DNA of 64,000 bases from Gryllotalpicola protaetiae (lineage in GTDB: Bacteria > Actinomycetota > Actinomycetes > Actinomycetales > Microbacteriaceae). The notes under the pieces were generated by a model. The model had not been told where the DNA came from. It did no database searches and saw nothing but the letters and a program-made list of their open reading frames with translations. Below are positions 51,001 through 59,785 of this stretch, piece by piece (the stretch's first letter is position 1; each line of letters opens with the position of its first letter). Both the position numbers and the translations under genes were made by a program. Location of the stretch: contig NZ_CP032624.1 in NCBI RefSeq assembly GCF_003627055.1, forward strand, positions 1,178,001 through 1,242,000. Direction: 5' to 3'.

Positions 51001-51632
51001 CAGATCCGCAGTCCCCCTACGACCCCGGCGTCACCGATGCGTTGAATCCGGCGAATCTCGACGGTCACACCATCGAGGAGCTCAGCGCCTATCTCGACGC
51101 CGAGCGCACCCCCACCAACTTCTCCATCGAATCCTCGCCCGGCTGTCAGATCGCATTGACCGCGCTCGGACGGCTGCGCGAGCTGACAACGCACGTCCTC
51201 GAAGTCCAAGCCGCCGCAGAACCCGCACCCCCTGACAGCTGGGTGCGCAACATCATGGACCGCATCGCACTGGAGGCTCGAGCCGGACGCGACATCCCCA
51301 TCGCCCACCCGGCGCCCACCGCGCATCTCACGATGACCGAAGGCGCTGTGCGTGGAATGGTGCGCGCCGCCGGAGACAGCGTTTCGGAAGTCATCGTGGG
51401 ACGCTGCCAAATCGACGGCGATGTCACCACCCCCGGGGCTCCCATCACCATAACCGTCGATATCAGCGTCGCGTGGGGCCGCAGCATCCCGGAGGCCTCC
51501 GACCGCGCGCGGGAGGCAATCCACCTCCAGCTGGCCAAGCACACCGAACTGAACATCGACGCCATCCACATCACCGTCCAGGACGTCCGCTTCTCCCGCG
51601 CCGACCAGGCAGCAGGGGACACTCAGCCATGA
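50997..51632 (+). CDS. anti-sigma-like / Asp23-like fusion protein
   Basis: A 211-residue protein coupled to the sigma gene by a 4-nt overlap (ATGA), the usual position of an anti-sigma factor. Residues about 22-65 read HTIEELSAYLDAERTP and SSPGCQIALTALGRLREL, which resembles the first part of zinc-type anti-sigma domains (xxLSAYLDGEL...CxxC) but with a single Cys. Residues about 125-205 read ITITVDISVAWGRSIPEASDRAREAI and IDAIHITVQDVRF, the last strand-helix-strand pattern of Asp23. No membrane segment is seen. I infer that it controls the sigma factor and contacts the Asp23 layer. Confidence 0.6.
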   Translation: MTDPQSPYDPGVTDALNPANLDGHTIEELSAYLDAERTPTNFSIESSPGCQIALTALGRLRELTTHVLEVQAAAEPAPPDSWVRNIMDRIALEARAGRDIPIAHPAPTAHLTMTEGAVRGMVRAAGDSVSEVIVGRCQIDGDVTTPGAPITITVDISVAWGRSIPEASDRAREAIHLQLAKHTELNIDAIHITVQDVRFSRADQAAGDTQP

Positions 51633-51958
51633 CCGCCACCACAACGCTCCAGGCCCGGTTGACTGCCGTGATCCTCGGCGACCCGGACGTCCACATCATC
51701 TACCCCACGCAGTCGACTCTGCGCAAGATCGGCGGCCGCGTTGCGGACACCCTGAAGGGCCAGGAAACCCAACCGCCGACTGTCATCGTCACGGAAACCA
51801 ACGTGGGCACCACGGTCACCGTCTCCGTTGGGGTCACCGGAGAGCGTCCCGCCACGGCCGTCTGCCGGAATCTTCACGATCAGATCGCATCCGAACTAGC
51901 GGCCGCAAGCGTCAAGCTCCCCGCCACCATCTCCGTCAAGATCGCCAGCATCTCCTGA
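51629..51958 (+). CDS. small Asp23-like protein
   Basis: A 109-residue protein overlapping the preceding gene by 4 nt. It alternates strand and helix (TVIVTETNVGTTVTVSVGVT; ATAVCRNLHDQIASELAAAS; ISVKIASIS), which resembles the C-terminal part of Asp23 proteins but without the AxxEVxGV motif. I cannot assign it more precisely. Third and last gene of the sigma-led transcript. Confidence 0.5.
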   Translation: MTATTTLQARLTAVILGDPDVHIIYPTQSTLRKIGGRVADTLKGQETQPPTVIVTETNVGTTVTVSVGVTGERPATAVCRNLHDQIASELAAASVKLPATISVKIASIS

Positions 51959-52021
51959 TCGCTGTTGCGCAAGTCCGGGAACGACGCCGGGGTCACCCAC
52001 AGCCAAGATCCGAACGTGTGG

Positions 52022-52067
52022 CCGAGGCTCGGCTGCCGCGTCCGACTGCGCCTTCGCTGAGCCTCGG
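52022..52067. terminator. possible hairpin between convergent genes
   Basis: CCGAGGCTC and GAGCCTCGG form a perfect 9-bp stem, but the loop is 28 nt and no T-tract follows. It lies between the sigma transcript and the converging ATPase gene. Confidence 0.35.
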
Positions 52068-52076
52068 GCTGATGCG

Positions 52077-53183
<1,107 letters not shown>

Positions 53184-53447
53184 GGGAAGTCTCTCGTTCG
53201 ATGAAACCCCGATGGAATGCAACGACGCCTCCGCGCGTGGGAGACCACGGTCGCGACTGCGCTCATCAGTTCCTCCGGGAAAGGCGGGAACTGATGCAGT
53301 TCGGACCTCCGACGTCGGCATGGAACCGACCGCCTGAGCTCACAGTAAACCCGATCCGTCATCGGGCGAACGAATCCCGGCGTATGCACACCAACGTCGC
53401 GAGCCCAGGCTGTGAGGGCACACATCCCGAGCGCGTAGCTTCCGGTC

Positions 53448-54461
53448 ATGAGTCAGACAACGCGGCCTGTGACAACGTCCCGGCCAGGCGACCCTGAAGC
53501 CTTAGGGCTGCGCAGCATCCTTACCGACCTCTTGCCCGGAACCGTGCACACAGCCGGCGGCCCGGAGCACTACACCGTCTCCGTCGTCTTCACACGCCGC
53601 CCGACCGCAGGCGAGATCGACGCGATCAACGGCCCCGAAACGCGCGCAGCACTGGAAAACGCCCACTACCCGCAGGTCACCCTCAAGGTCAGCGACCGAC
53701 GGCTCGAGATCGGCAACACCAGCCTTGAGGAACTCGGGAACGGCTTGGCGAGGGTCGTAGCCGGGATGCTCGCACGCATCAGCGCCAACGACGAAGCACG
53801 CACGCACATGGCCGATGACGAAGTCATTGACCAGGACCAGCGCAACGCACAACGCGCGGCCTCGGTACGCGAGCTCGTCGATGCCATCTCGCTGAACCCG
53901 ACCGGCACTGCGCAGCCGAGCGACGAACTGGGGTTGGCTCGCCTGGTCCCGGCACTCCTGCCTTCCGCGCTCGGCACGGAGTTCGCTTCCCGCCGCTACA
54001 CCGTCACCGCTGAGTTCACCCGTCCGCCCACCCGGACCGAGCTGGCTCTGATCGACGGCCCCGCTGCCCGAGCCCGGATCGACGAAGCAGGCTACACGGC
54101 CGTGACCCTGAAGACGCGAGACCGCAGACTCGAGATCCACGACACGAACCTCGCCGAACTCGCCGAAGGGCTCGCCGCGGTCACGGTAGCCCTCCTCGCC
54201 GAGATCACCCACACCGCCACGGCGCATGACGCCGAAACGGCAGCGGAAGCGACGCGACTCGCCCAGCAGGAGCAGCAACGCGCGGAATACGTCCAGTCCG
54301 CGGCCGCAGCGATCAGCTTCTCCGCGCCTGCCGAGTCCGCACCCTCGGCAAGAGACCAGGAGAAGGACGCACCATCGCAGCCGTCGGAACTCGGCGAGTG
54401 GGAAGACGAGGGCGGTAGCGCCGCTGCCGGCCGCCAGGCCCGCACTCAGCCGTCAGGCTGA
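53448..54461 (+). CDS. unrecognised protein with two copies of a ~90-residue unit
   Basis: A 337-residue protein I cannot assign. Two tandem copies of a ~90-residue unit make up most of it. Copy 1 (about 20-113) has LLPGTVHTAGGPEHYTVSVV, FTRRPTAGEIDAINGPETRA and VSDRRLEIGNTSLEELGNGL. Copy 2 (about 164-256) has LLPSALGTEFASRRYTVTAE, FTRPPTRTELALIDGPAARA and TRDRRLEIHDTNLAELAEGL. Each unit looks like strand-helix-strand-helix. The C-terminus is Glu/Ser/Pro-rich and probably disordered. No membrane segment. The gene stands apart, 264 nt from the divergent ATPase gene. Confidence 0.7.
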   Translation: MSQTTRPVTTSRPGDPEALGLRSILTDLLPGTVHTAGGPEHYTVSVVFTRRPTAGEIDAINGPETRAALENAHYPQVTLKVSDRRLEIGNTSLEELGNGLARVVAGMLARISANDEARTHMADDEVIDQDQRNAQRAASVRELVDAISLNPTGTAQPSDELGLARLVPALLPSALGTEFASRRYTVTAEFTRPPTRTELALIDGPAARARIDEAGYTAVTLKTRDRRLEIHDTNLAELAEGLAAVTVALLAEITHTATAHDAETAAEATRLAQQEQQRAEYVQSAAAAISFSAPAESAPSARDQEKDAPSQPSELGEWEDEGGSAAAGRQARTQPSG

Positions 54462-55050
54462 GCCACCGACGACACAGATCCACCTCGCGACCGCCGAGCG
54501 GTCGGCACAGAGCTGCGCGCGCCGATGGCCGGGCGACCACACCGGCCGGTCGAAGAGCCTCGCCTACCGATCTCGACGTACTCGGCCACACGGCATCGCG
54601 GCCGAGCTCCGGGTCGAAGGCGTCGACGACGGACAGAACGTGCGCTGTGAATGTCCGACTGCGTCGCGGCAGCCATAGCCGCCGGCGTCCAGATGGAGTC
54701 GCCTGCCCCGCACCAGCGAAGGATGCGACATAGCTGAACACATCGGCTGCGGTACGCAGCTTGACGCGGGGACAAGCGCACGACCCGTGCCTAGACTGCC
54801 GCACAATGCGCAGATGAGCAACGCACTCGGCAGTGGGATGACGATCTCACTCAGCGCCGCGATCAGATAGGCGCACACCGCTACTGCGCTCGGATTATCA
54901 GGAAGCGTCGCGCCCGCTGGCTGGGCGAGCTCCACCCCGGCGGGATGACGCTGCTATGCCACCTCCCGCCCGACACGGTGGTTGCTGTCGGTCGATGTTG
55001 CTGTCTCGCGTTCATCGACCAAGCCTTAATCGCGGCCAGACCGGCGGCTA

Positions 55051-55065
55051 CGGGCTCGAATCCCG
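55051..55065 (+). other. tRNA T-arm-like fragment
   Basis: CGGG-CTCGAAT-CCCG followed by CTCGTCGCGCCGA resembles the T-arm and acceptor 3' half of a tRNA, but no 5' half is present. It could be the relic of an attachment site at the junction of the modules. Confidence 0.3.
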
Positions 55066-55166
55066 CTCGTCGCGCCGAGAACCGCGGCCGAACAAGCGGC
55101 TACGCGCAACATTGCGATTCCCCAGCTATCAATCTGCCTCGAAAATGAGCCGACGTCGGCCATTCC

Positions 55167-55172
55167 TTGACA
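55167..55172 (+). promoter_or_regulatory. -35 box (TTGACA) upstream of the binding-protein gene
   Basis: A perfect TTGACA is followed after 16 nt by TACAGT, a moderate -10. The -10 overlaps the GTATAC operator, so a bound repressor would block the promoter. Confidence 0.5.
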
Positions 55173-55185
55173 CTGCGCGCCCATT

Positions 55186-55201
55186 GTATACAGTCGTATG
55201 C
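55186..55201 (+). promoter_or_regulatory. GTATAC operator copy 1
   Basis: GTATAC-AGTC-GTATGC, a GTATAC palindrome with a near copy 10 bp on. A 14-nt core, TTGTATACAGTCGT, is identical to the site at 63201. It lies at the -10 of the ABC transporter promoter. Confidence 0.65.
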
Positions 55202-55229
55202 GGACCCGGGTTGCAACAAGGAGGTTGTG

Positions 55230-56342
55230 ATGGGTATGAGTGTGGGGCGCCGGTGGCGGCGCTGGGTGGTCGCGGGGATGCTGCCTGTGGCCGCGGCGGT
55301 GTTGGCGGCGTGCTCGCAGGCGGCCTCGACGCCGGCGGCGAGCTCGGCGGCGCCGAGCGTGTCGGCCACGCCGGACTCCGCGGCGGAGCAGGCGCTGATC
55401 GCGCAGGCCAAGCAGGGCGGGAAGGTGCAGCTGTACACCTCGGTGGACCCGACGACGGCCGCGACGCTCGCGAACCAGTTCCAGCAGCTCTACGGCATCC
55501 CGGTGCAGGTCACCCGCCTGGTCTCCGGCCCGCTGGTGGCCCGCTACACGGCCGAGGCGCAGGCCGGCAAACCGGTCGCGGACGTGGTGATCGCCGCGAA
55601 CGAGCCGTTCTTCGCCGACGGGCTCAGCAAGGGCTGGCTGCTGCCGATGACGAGCGCGCAGGTGCCGAACATCGCCCAGCTGCCCAAGACGTTCCAGTAC
55701 GACGGCTCGGTGGGAGTCGGCACCTCCCGGCTCAGCGGCCTGGCGGTGAACACCCAGCTGGTGACCTCCGGCGCCCCGACGACCTGGCAGCAGCTCACCG
55801 ACGCGAAGTGGAAGGGCAAGATGGTCACCGACGACCCGCGCACCATCCCCGTCGTCCTGGCCCAGTGGCAGGCGCTGGACAAGAAGCTCGGCGACTCCTA
55901 CCTGCAGAAGATCGCCCAGCAGGACGTGGAATGGGCCCCCTCCCTGGTCACCGGCGTCCAGGAGGTCGCCGCCGGGGAGAAGACCCTCGCGTTCGGCATC
56001 AACCAGGGCCACGTCTCGCCCCTGATCAGCACCGCCCCCAACGCGCCGGTCACCCAGCCGATCACCTACCTCAAACCCGTCGACGTCGGCTTCGCGTGGA
56101 ACGCCGGAGTCTCCGCCCACTCCGGCAACCCCGCCGGCGGACGCCTGTTCATCAACTGGCTCCTGACCGACCAAGGCCAACAACTCTTCAACGGCGCCAC
56201 CCTCTCCCCCTCCGTCCTACCCGCCGTCACCATCCCCGGCGCACCCCCCATCACCAAAGACTTCGTCGACCTCACCACCAACGAGAACATCCCCACCACC
56301 GAAGAAACCCGCATCCTCAACCTCCTCGGACTCAACAAATGA
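55230..56342 (+). CDS. ABC transporter substrate-binding lipoprotein (ferric/phosphonate type)
   Basis: A 370-residue lipoprotein: signal with lipobox LAAC, Cys28, then a Ser/Ala-rich linker. The mature domain is the AfuA/PhnS-like class I family of binding proteins: LYTSVDPTTAATLANQFQ, ADVVIAANEPFFADGLSKG, VGFAWNAGVSAHSGNPAGGR and LLTDQGQQLFNG. Such proteins bind ferric iron, 2-aminoethylphosphonate, or other organic anions; here the neighbours are acyl-CoA enzymes, so an organic acid is a fair guess. AAGGAGG lies 5 nt before ATG 55230. Followed by ATPase with 4-nt overlap. Confidence 0.88.
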   Translation: MGMSVGRRWRRWVVAGMLPVAAAVLAACSQAASTPAASSAAPSVSATPDSAAEQALIAQAKQGGKVQLYTSVDPTTAATLANQFQQLYGIPVQVTRLVSGPLVARYTAEAQAGKPVADVVIAANEPFFADGLSKGWLLPMTSAQVPNIAQLPKTFQYDGSVGVGTSRLSGLAVNTQLVTSGAPTTWQQLTDAKWKGKMVTDDPRTIPVVLAQWQALDKKLGDSYLQKIAQQDVEWAPSLVTGVQEVAAGEKTLAFGINQGHVSPLISTAPNAPVTQPITYLKPVDVGFAWNAGVSAHSGNPAGGRLFINWLLTDQGQQLFNGATLSPSVLPAVTIPGAPPITKDFVDLTTNENIPTTEETRILNLLGLNK

Positions 56343-57526
56343 CAACGCCCACCGCACTGCTCGATCGCCCGACCGCCGACCAGACCGACGCCGTCATCCG
56401 GATCCGAGGGCTCGCGAAGTCCTACACCAAAGCGCGAACCCCGCACAGCGGCGACGACTGGGCGCTGAAAGACATCGACCTGGATGTGCGCCAAGGCGAG
56501 TTCCTCGTCCTGCTCGGTCCCAGCGGGTGCGGGAAGACGACCCTGCTGCGGTCGATCGCAGGCCTCGAAGAGCCGGAGAGCGGCTCGATTCAGATCGCGG
56601 GCGAGGACGTCTACGACGCGAGCCGCCATCTAAGCACGGATGCGAAACGCCGGCCGGTCAGCATGATCTTCCAGTCGTACGCGCTCTGGCCGCACATGAC
56701 GGCCGCGCGGAACGTCGCGTTCCCGTTGAAATGCGCGGGGGTGAAGCGCTCGGAGATCCCGGCTCGCGTCCGTGACATCCTCGAGAAAGTCGGCATCGGT
56801 CACCTCAGCGACCGCTACCCGGGCCAGATGAGCGGCGGCCAGCAGCAGCGCCTCGCCCTTGCGCGAGCCCTCGTCGTGGGGCGTCGGATCGTGCTGTTCG
56901 ACGAGCCGCTCTCCAACGTCGACGCACAGGTTCGCGAGCGACTGCGACTGGAGCTGATCCGCATGCAGCGTGCGCTGGACTTCACAGCCATCTACGTCAC
57001 CCACGACCAGGGCGAGGCGATGGAGCTCGCCGACAGGATCGCCGTGATGTCGCTTGGGCGCATCGCCCAACTCGGCCGCCCGTCCGAGATGTACCACCGC
57101 CCCGCGGACATCCATGTGGCGCGCTTCCTCGGCCAGAGCAACGAACTCCCGTTCACGGTGGAGGCCACACCCGACGGGACGATTGCCGGCGCAGGCACTT
57201 TCGGCGGTATCCGGCTGCACACGACACAGCGCGAGACCGGGTTGGGCGATGGCGAGAAAGCCGTCGCCTTCGGTCGCCCGGAGCACTTCACCGTCAGCGC
57301 GGGAAGGCCGGCACAGGAATCCGATCTCAACACCTGGGCGGGGACCCTCGAGGCGATCCGGTTCCTCGGCTCGCACACCGAGGCGGTCGTCCAGGTTGGC
57401 GCGATCAGGATGCGGGTCTGGGTGCACCCCGACCGCGATGGGAACCTGCCCGCCGGTCTCGAGGACGGCGCGCCCGTCACCGTGTTCATCGATCCCAGAC
57501 ACCTGACCGTGATGAGGGAGGCGTGA
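56339..57526 (+). CDS. ABC transporter ATP-binding protein (FbpC/PotA type)
   Basis: A 395-residue ATPase. Walker A LLGPSGCGKTTLLRSI, signature MSGGQQQRLALARALV, Walker B IVLFDEPLSNVDAQ and VTHDQGEAMELAD. A C-terminal TOBE-type domain follows (GRPEHFTVS; LNTWAGTLEAIRFLGSHTEA). The ATG at 56339 overlaps the stop of the binding-protein gene (ATGA). It shares the transcript of the binding protein and permease. Confidence 0.93.
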   Translation: MTTPTALLDRPTADQTDAVIRIRGLAKSYTKARTPHSGDDWALKDIDLDVRQGEFLVLLGPSGCGKTTLLRSIAGLEEPESGSIQIAGEDVYDASRHLSTDAKRRPVSMIFQSYALWPHMTAARNVAFPLKCAGVKRSEIPARVRDILEKVGIGHLSDRYPGQMSGGQQQRLALARALVVGRRIVLFDEPLSNVDAQVRERLRLELIRMQRALDFTAIYVTHDQGEAMELADRIAVMSLGRIAQLGRPSEMYHRPADIHVARFLGQSNELPFTVEATPDGTIAGAGTFGGIRLHTTQRETGLGDGEKAVAFGRPEHFTVSAGRPAQESDLNTWAGTLEAIRFLGSHTEAVVQVGAIRMRVWVHPDRDGNLPAGLEDGAPVTVFIDPRHLTVMREA

Positions 57527-59346
57527 TGGCTGCACCGCGCAGTTCGAGCGCGCTCACCGCCCACCTTCGACGGGTCAGCGGATTCCAGGTGGTGAGCCTC
57601 GTGGTCGCGGCCATCGTCGTCGGCACTCTGGCAGTCACGATCGTGCGTCTGGCCGTGTGGACCTGGCAGAAGTACGGACTGGGGATCGGCCACTTCTACG
57701 CCACGCAGGTGTTCGGCAACCCCGTGATGGTCAAGACGATCATCGACACCCTCGTGATCGTCGGCGTCTCGTGCGCGCTCGCGACGGTGATCGCCGGAAT
57801 CCTGGCGTGGCTCAACGAGCGCACGGACGCCTCGATCGGAATCGTCGGTCGAGTGCTCCCCCTGGTGCCTTTCCTTATGCCGGCGATCTCATTCCCGCTC
57901 GGCTGGGTCTTCCTGACGGCGCCGTCGTCCGGCCTCATCAACGTTCTCCTGAGGCAGCTGCTCGGGAGTGTCGGCGTGAAGCTCATCACAGGCCCGATCA
58001 ACATCTACTCCTGGTACGGGATGATCTTCCTCTACACGGTGTTCCTCAGCGGCTTCGCGTACCTGGTGCTCTCGAGCTCGATGCGCACGCTCGACCGCGG
58101 CCTCGAGGAAGCGGCTCGGATGGCGGGCGCCGGCCCCGTGAAGATCCTCTTCCGCATCACCCTTCCGGCTCTGCGACCGGCGATGGTCACGGCCTACTTC
58201 CTCTGCGCGATCGTCGGACTCATCATGGTCGCCGTGCCGGTGACGGTCAGCACCCATGCGAACATCCCGGTCCTGTCGGTGACGCTGGTGAATCTCGTCA
58301 CCACGACAACACCGCCGGCGTACGCCGACGCTTTCCTGGTCGGTCTGCTGCTCCTGGTCCCGATCATCGGGCTCTGGCTGCTGCAGCGGAACAGCGCGGC
58401 CAACGGCCGCATTGCGGTCATCGGCGGAAAGGCGTCGGGCGAAGCGCGCCTTGCTCTCGGGCGCGGCGGCAAGTTCCTCGGCCGACTGATCTTCGTCGTC
58501 TACGTCGCGGTCACCGTCGCGTTCCCGCTGCTCGGACTGCTCTACGTCTCGGGCGTGAGCTTCTGGTCGCTTGTGCTGCCCCTGACGTGGAATCCGATCC
58601 CGAACGTGAAGCTCGTCTTCTCGAACCCGGTGGCGTCGCAGGCGATCCTGTGGTCGCTGCTGCTGGGCGTCGGCGGTGGCTTGATCATGATCGCGGTGGC
58701 GCATGTGCTCAGCTACAGCCAACGGCTGTTCCCGCGGGCCGGGCGGGTCGTTGACGCACTGGTCAAGAGCCCCGTCGTCATCGCGCAGATCCTTATCGCG
58801 GTCGCGATCCTCGTGACCTTCGGCGGCGCCCCCTTCCATCTGGAGGGCACGACCTGGATCATCCTGATCGGCTATCTGCTGGTGTTCCTGCCGTTCTCGT
58901 CCGTGTTGACGACCGGCGCACACCAAGAGATCGGGAGCGACGTCATCGAGGCCGCGACGATGGCCGGGTCGTCTGACGCCCGCACCTTCCGCAGCATCGT
59001 GACGCCGCTCACTCGGCCGGCGCTCGTTGCCGGATTCCTGCTGATGTTCGTGCTGGTGGCGGGCGAGAACAACATCTCGCTGATCCTCGCGAGCACCACG
59101 AGGCCGGTCGTCGGCTATGTGATGGTCGACCTGTTCAACTTCGGATCCTTCCCGCAGGTGGCGAGCATGGCGCTCGTCGTCACACTGGTGAACCTTGTGT
59201 TCGTCAGCCTGTTCATGCTGATCTTCGGCTCACGGCTGCCCTTCGCGCAGCGCTGGCCGATCCGCCTGCTTCGGCGCCGCGACAGGGTGGGCGAAGCGCC
59301 GGGGCGCGTGGCCCCGAAACAGGAAGCGGCCACGGTCACCCGCTGA
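57526..59346 (+). CDS. ABC transporter permease with two fused permease domains
   Basis: A 606-residue membrane protein with about twelve hydrophobic segments. Two BPD permease domains in tandem have EAA loops: EEAARMAGAGPVKILFRITLP in the first half and IEAATMAGSSDARTFRSIVTP in the second. This single-chain layout is typical of the FbpB/AfuB/PhnV-like class. ATG 57526 has GGGAGG 5 nt upstream; a GTG 3 nt earlier would overlap the ATPase stop. It ends the ABC operon. The converging DUF35 gene starts 32 nt away. Confidence 0.92.
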   Translation: MAAPRSSSALTAHLRRVSGFQVVSLVVAAIVVGTLAVTIVRLAVWTWQKYGLGIGHFYATQVFGNPVMVKTIIDTLVIVGVSCALATVIAGILAWLNERTDASIGIVGRVLPLVPFLMPAISFPLGWVFLTAPSSGLINVLLRQLLGSVGVKLITGPINIYSWYGMIFLYTVFLSGFAYLVLSSSMRTLDRGLEEAARMAGAGPVKILFRITLPALRPAMVTAYFLCAIVGLIMVAVPVTVSTHANIPVLSVTLVNLVTTTTPPAYADAFLVGLLLLVPIIGLWLLQRNSAANGRIAVIGGKASGEARLALGRGGKFLGRLIFVVYVAVTVAFPLLGLLYVSGVSFWSLVLPLTWNPIPNVKLVFSNPVASQAILWSLLLGVGGGLIMIAVAHVLSYSQRLFPRAGRVVDALVKSPVVIAQILIAVAILVTFGGAPFHLEGTTWIILIGYLLVFLPFSSVLTTGAHQEIGSDVIEAATMAGSSDARTFRSIVTPLTRPALVAGFLLMFVLVAGENNISLILASTTRPVVGYVMVDLFNFGSFPQVASMALVVTLVNLVFVSLFMLIFGSRLPFAQRWPIRLLRRRDRVGEAPGRVAPKQEAATVTR

Positions 59347-59377
59347 GGGCGGGGCTCGCGGCCTCGGGCCAGGGGGC

Positions 59378-59785
59378 TCAGGCCGGCCGGAACCGCAGCA
59401 GCGCGGTGCCGGCGCCGGTGTCGGCGAAGACCGCCCGGACGGGGAGGTCGATCTCGACCGCATCGGGGTCGACGCCGACGATGTTGGTGAGCACCCGCGG
59501 GCCCTCATCGAGCTCGACGTATGCCAGCACGAACGGTGACGCCTCGCGGAAGGCTCCGTCGCCTCGACGGTTCACGCTGAAGCTGTAGATCCGCCCACTC
59601 CCCGTCGCCGTGAACCACTCGAGCCCACTGCTCGAACAGCTCGGACAGAGGCCGCGGGGGTACCACACGACCGTGCCGCATTGCCCGCAACGCTGCAGGC
59701 GCAGTTCGCCGCGAGCCGTCCCCTCCCAGAACGGCGCCGCTTCCGGCGAGATATCGGGCGTCGGAGCCGGGAGCTGCCCGCTCAT
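59378..59785 (-). CDS. DUF35 (OB-fold with Zn ribbon) protein
   Basis: A 135-residue protein: a zinc ribbon CGQCGTVVWYPRGLCPSC (about residues 33-50) then an OB-fold (FTATGSGRIYSFSVNRRG; SPFVLAYVELDEGPRVLTNI). Such proteins pair with thiolase-like or aldolase proteins (for example ChsH2-Ltp2 in steroid side-chain degradation) and may bind acyl-CoA. It overlaps the thiolase-like gene by 4 nt, as expected for a complex. Confidence 0.9.
   Translation of the reverse strand: MSGQLPAPTPDISPEAAPFWEGTARGELRLQRCGQCGTVVWYPRGLCPSCSSSGLEWFTATGSGRIYSFSVNRRGDGAFREASPFVLAYVELDEGPRVLTNIVGVDPDAVEIDLPVRAVFADTGAGTALLRFRPA

Larger units (their letters stand above)
54462..55229. other. 768-nt gap between the two right-hand modules
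   Basis: No convincing gene. Small frames on both strands lack ribosome sites, and their compositions do not look like protein. It holds the promoter and operator of the catabolic cluster (55167-55201) and a tRNA T-arm-like relic at 55051-55065. Confidence 0.6.

Noticed and set aside
54564-54935. 123-codon minus-strand frame in the 54.5-55.2 kb gap
   Set aside because: It begins with a plausible hydrophobic stretch but has no ribosome site, no family pattern, and a Ser/Arg-rich C-terminus typical of chance frames.
54945-55148. 67-codon plus-strand frame before the ABC transporter
   Set aside because: No ribosome site, no pattern, and it overlaps the tRNA-like relic.
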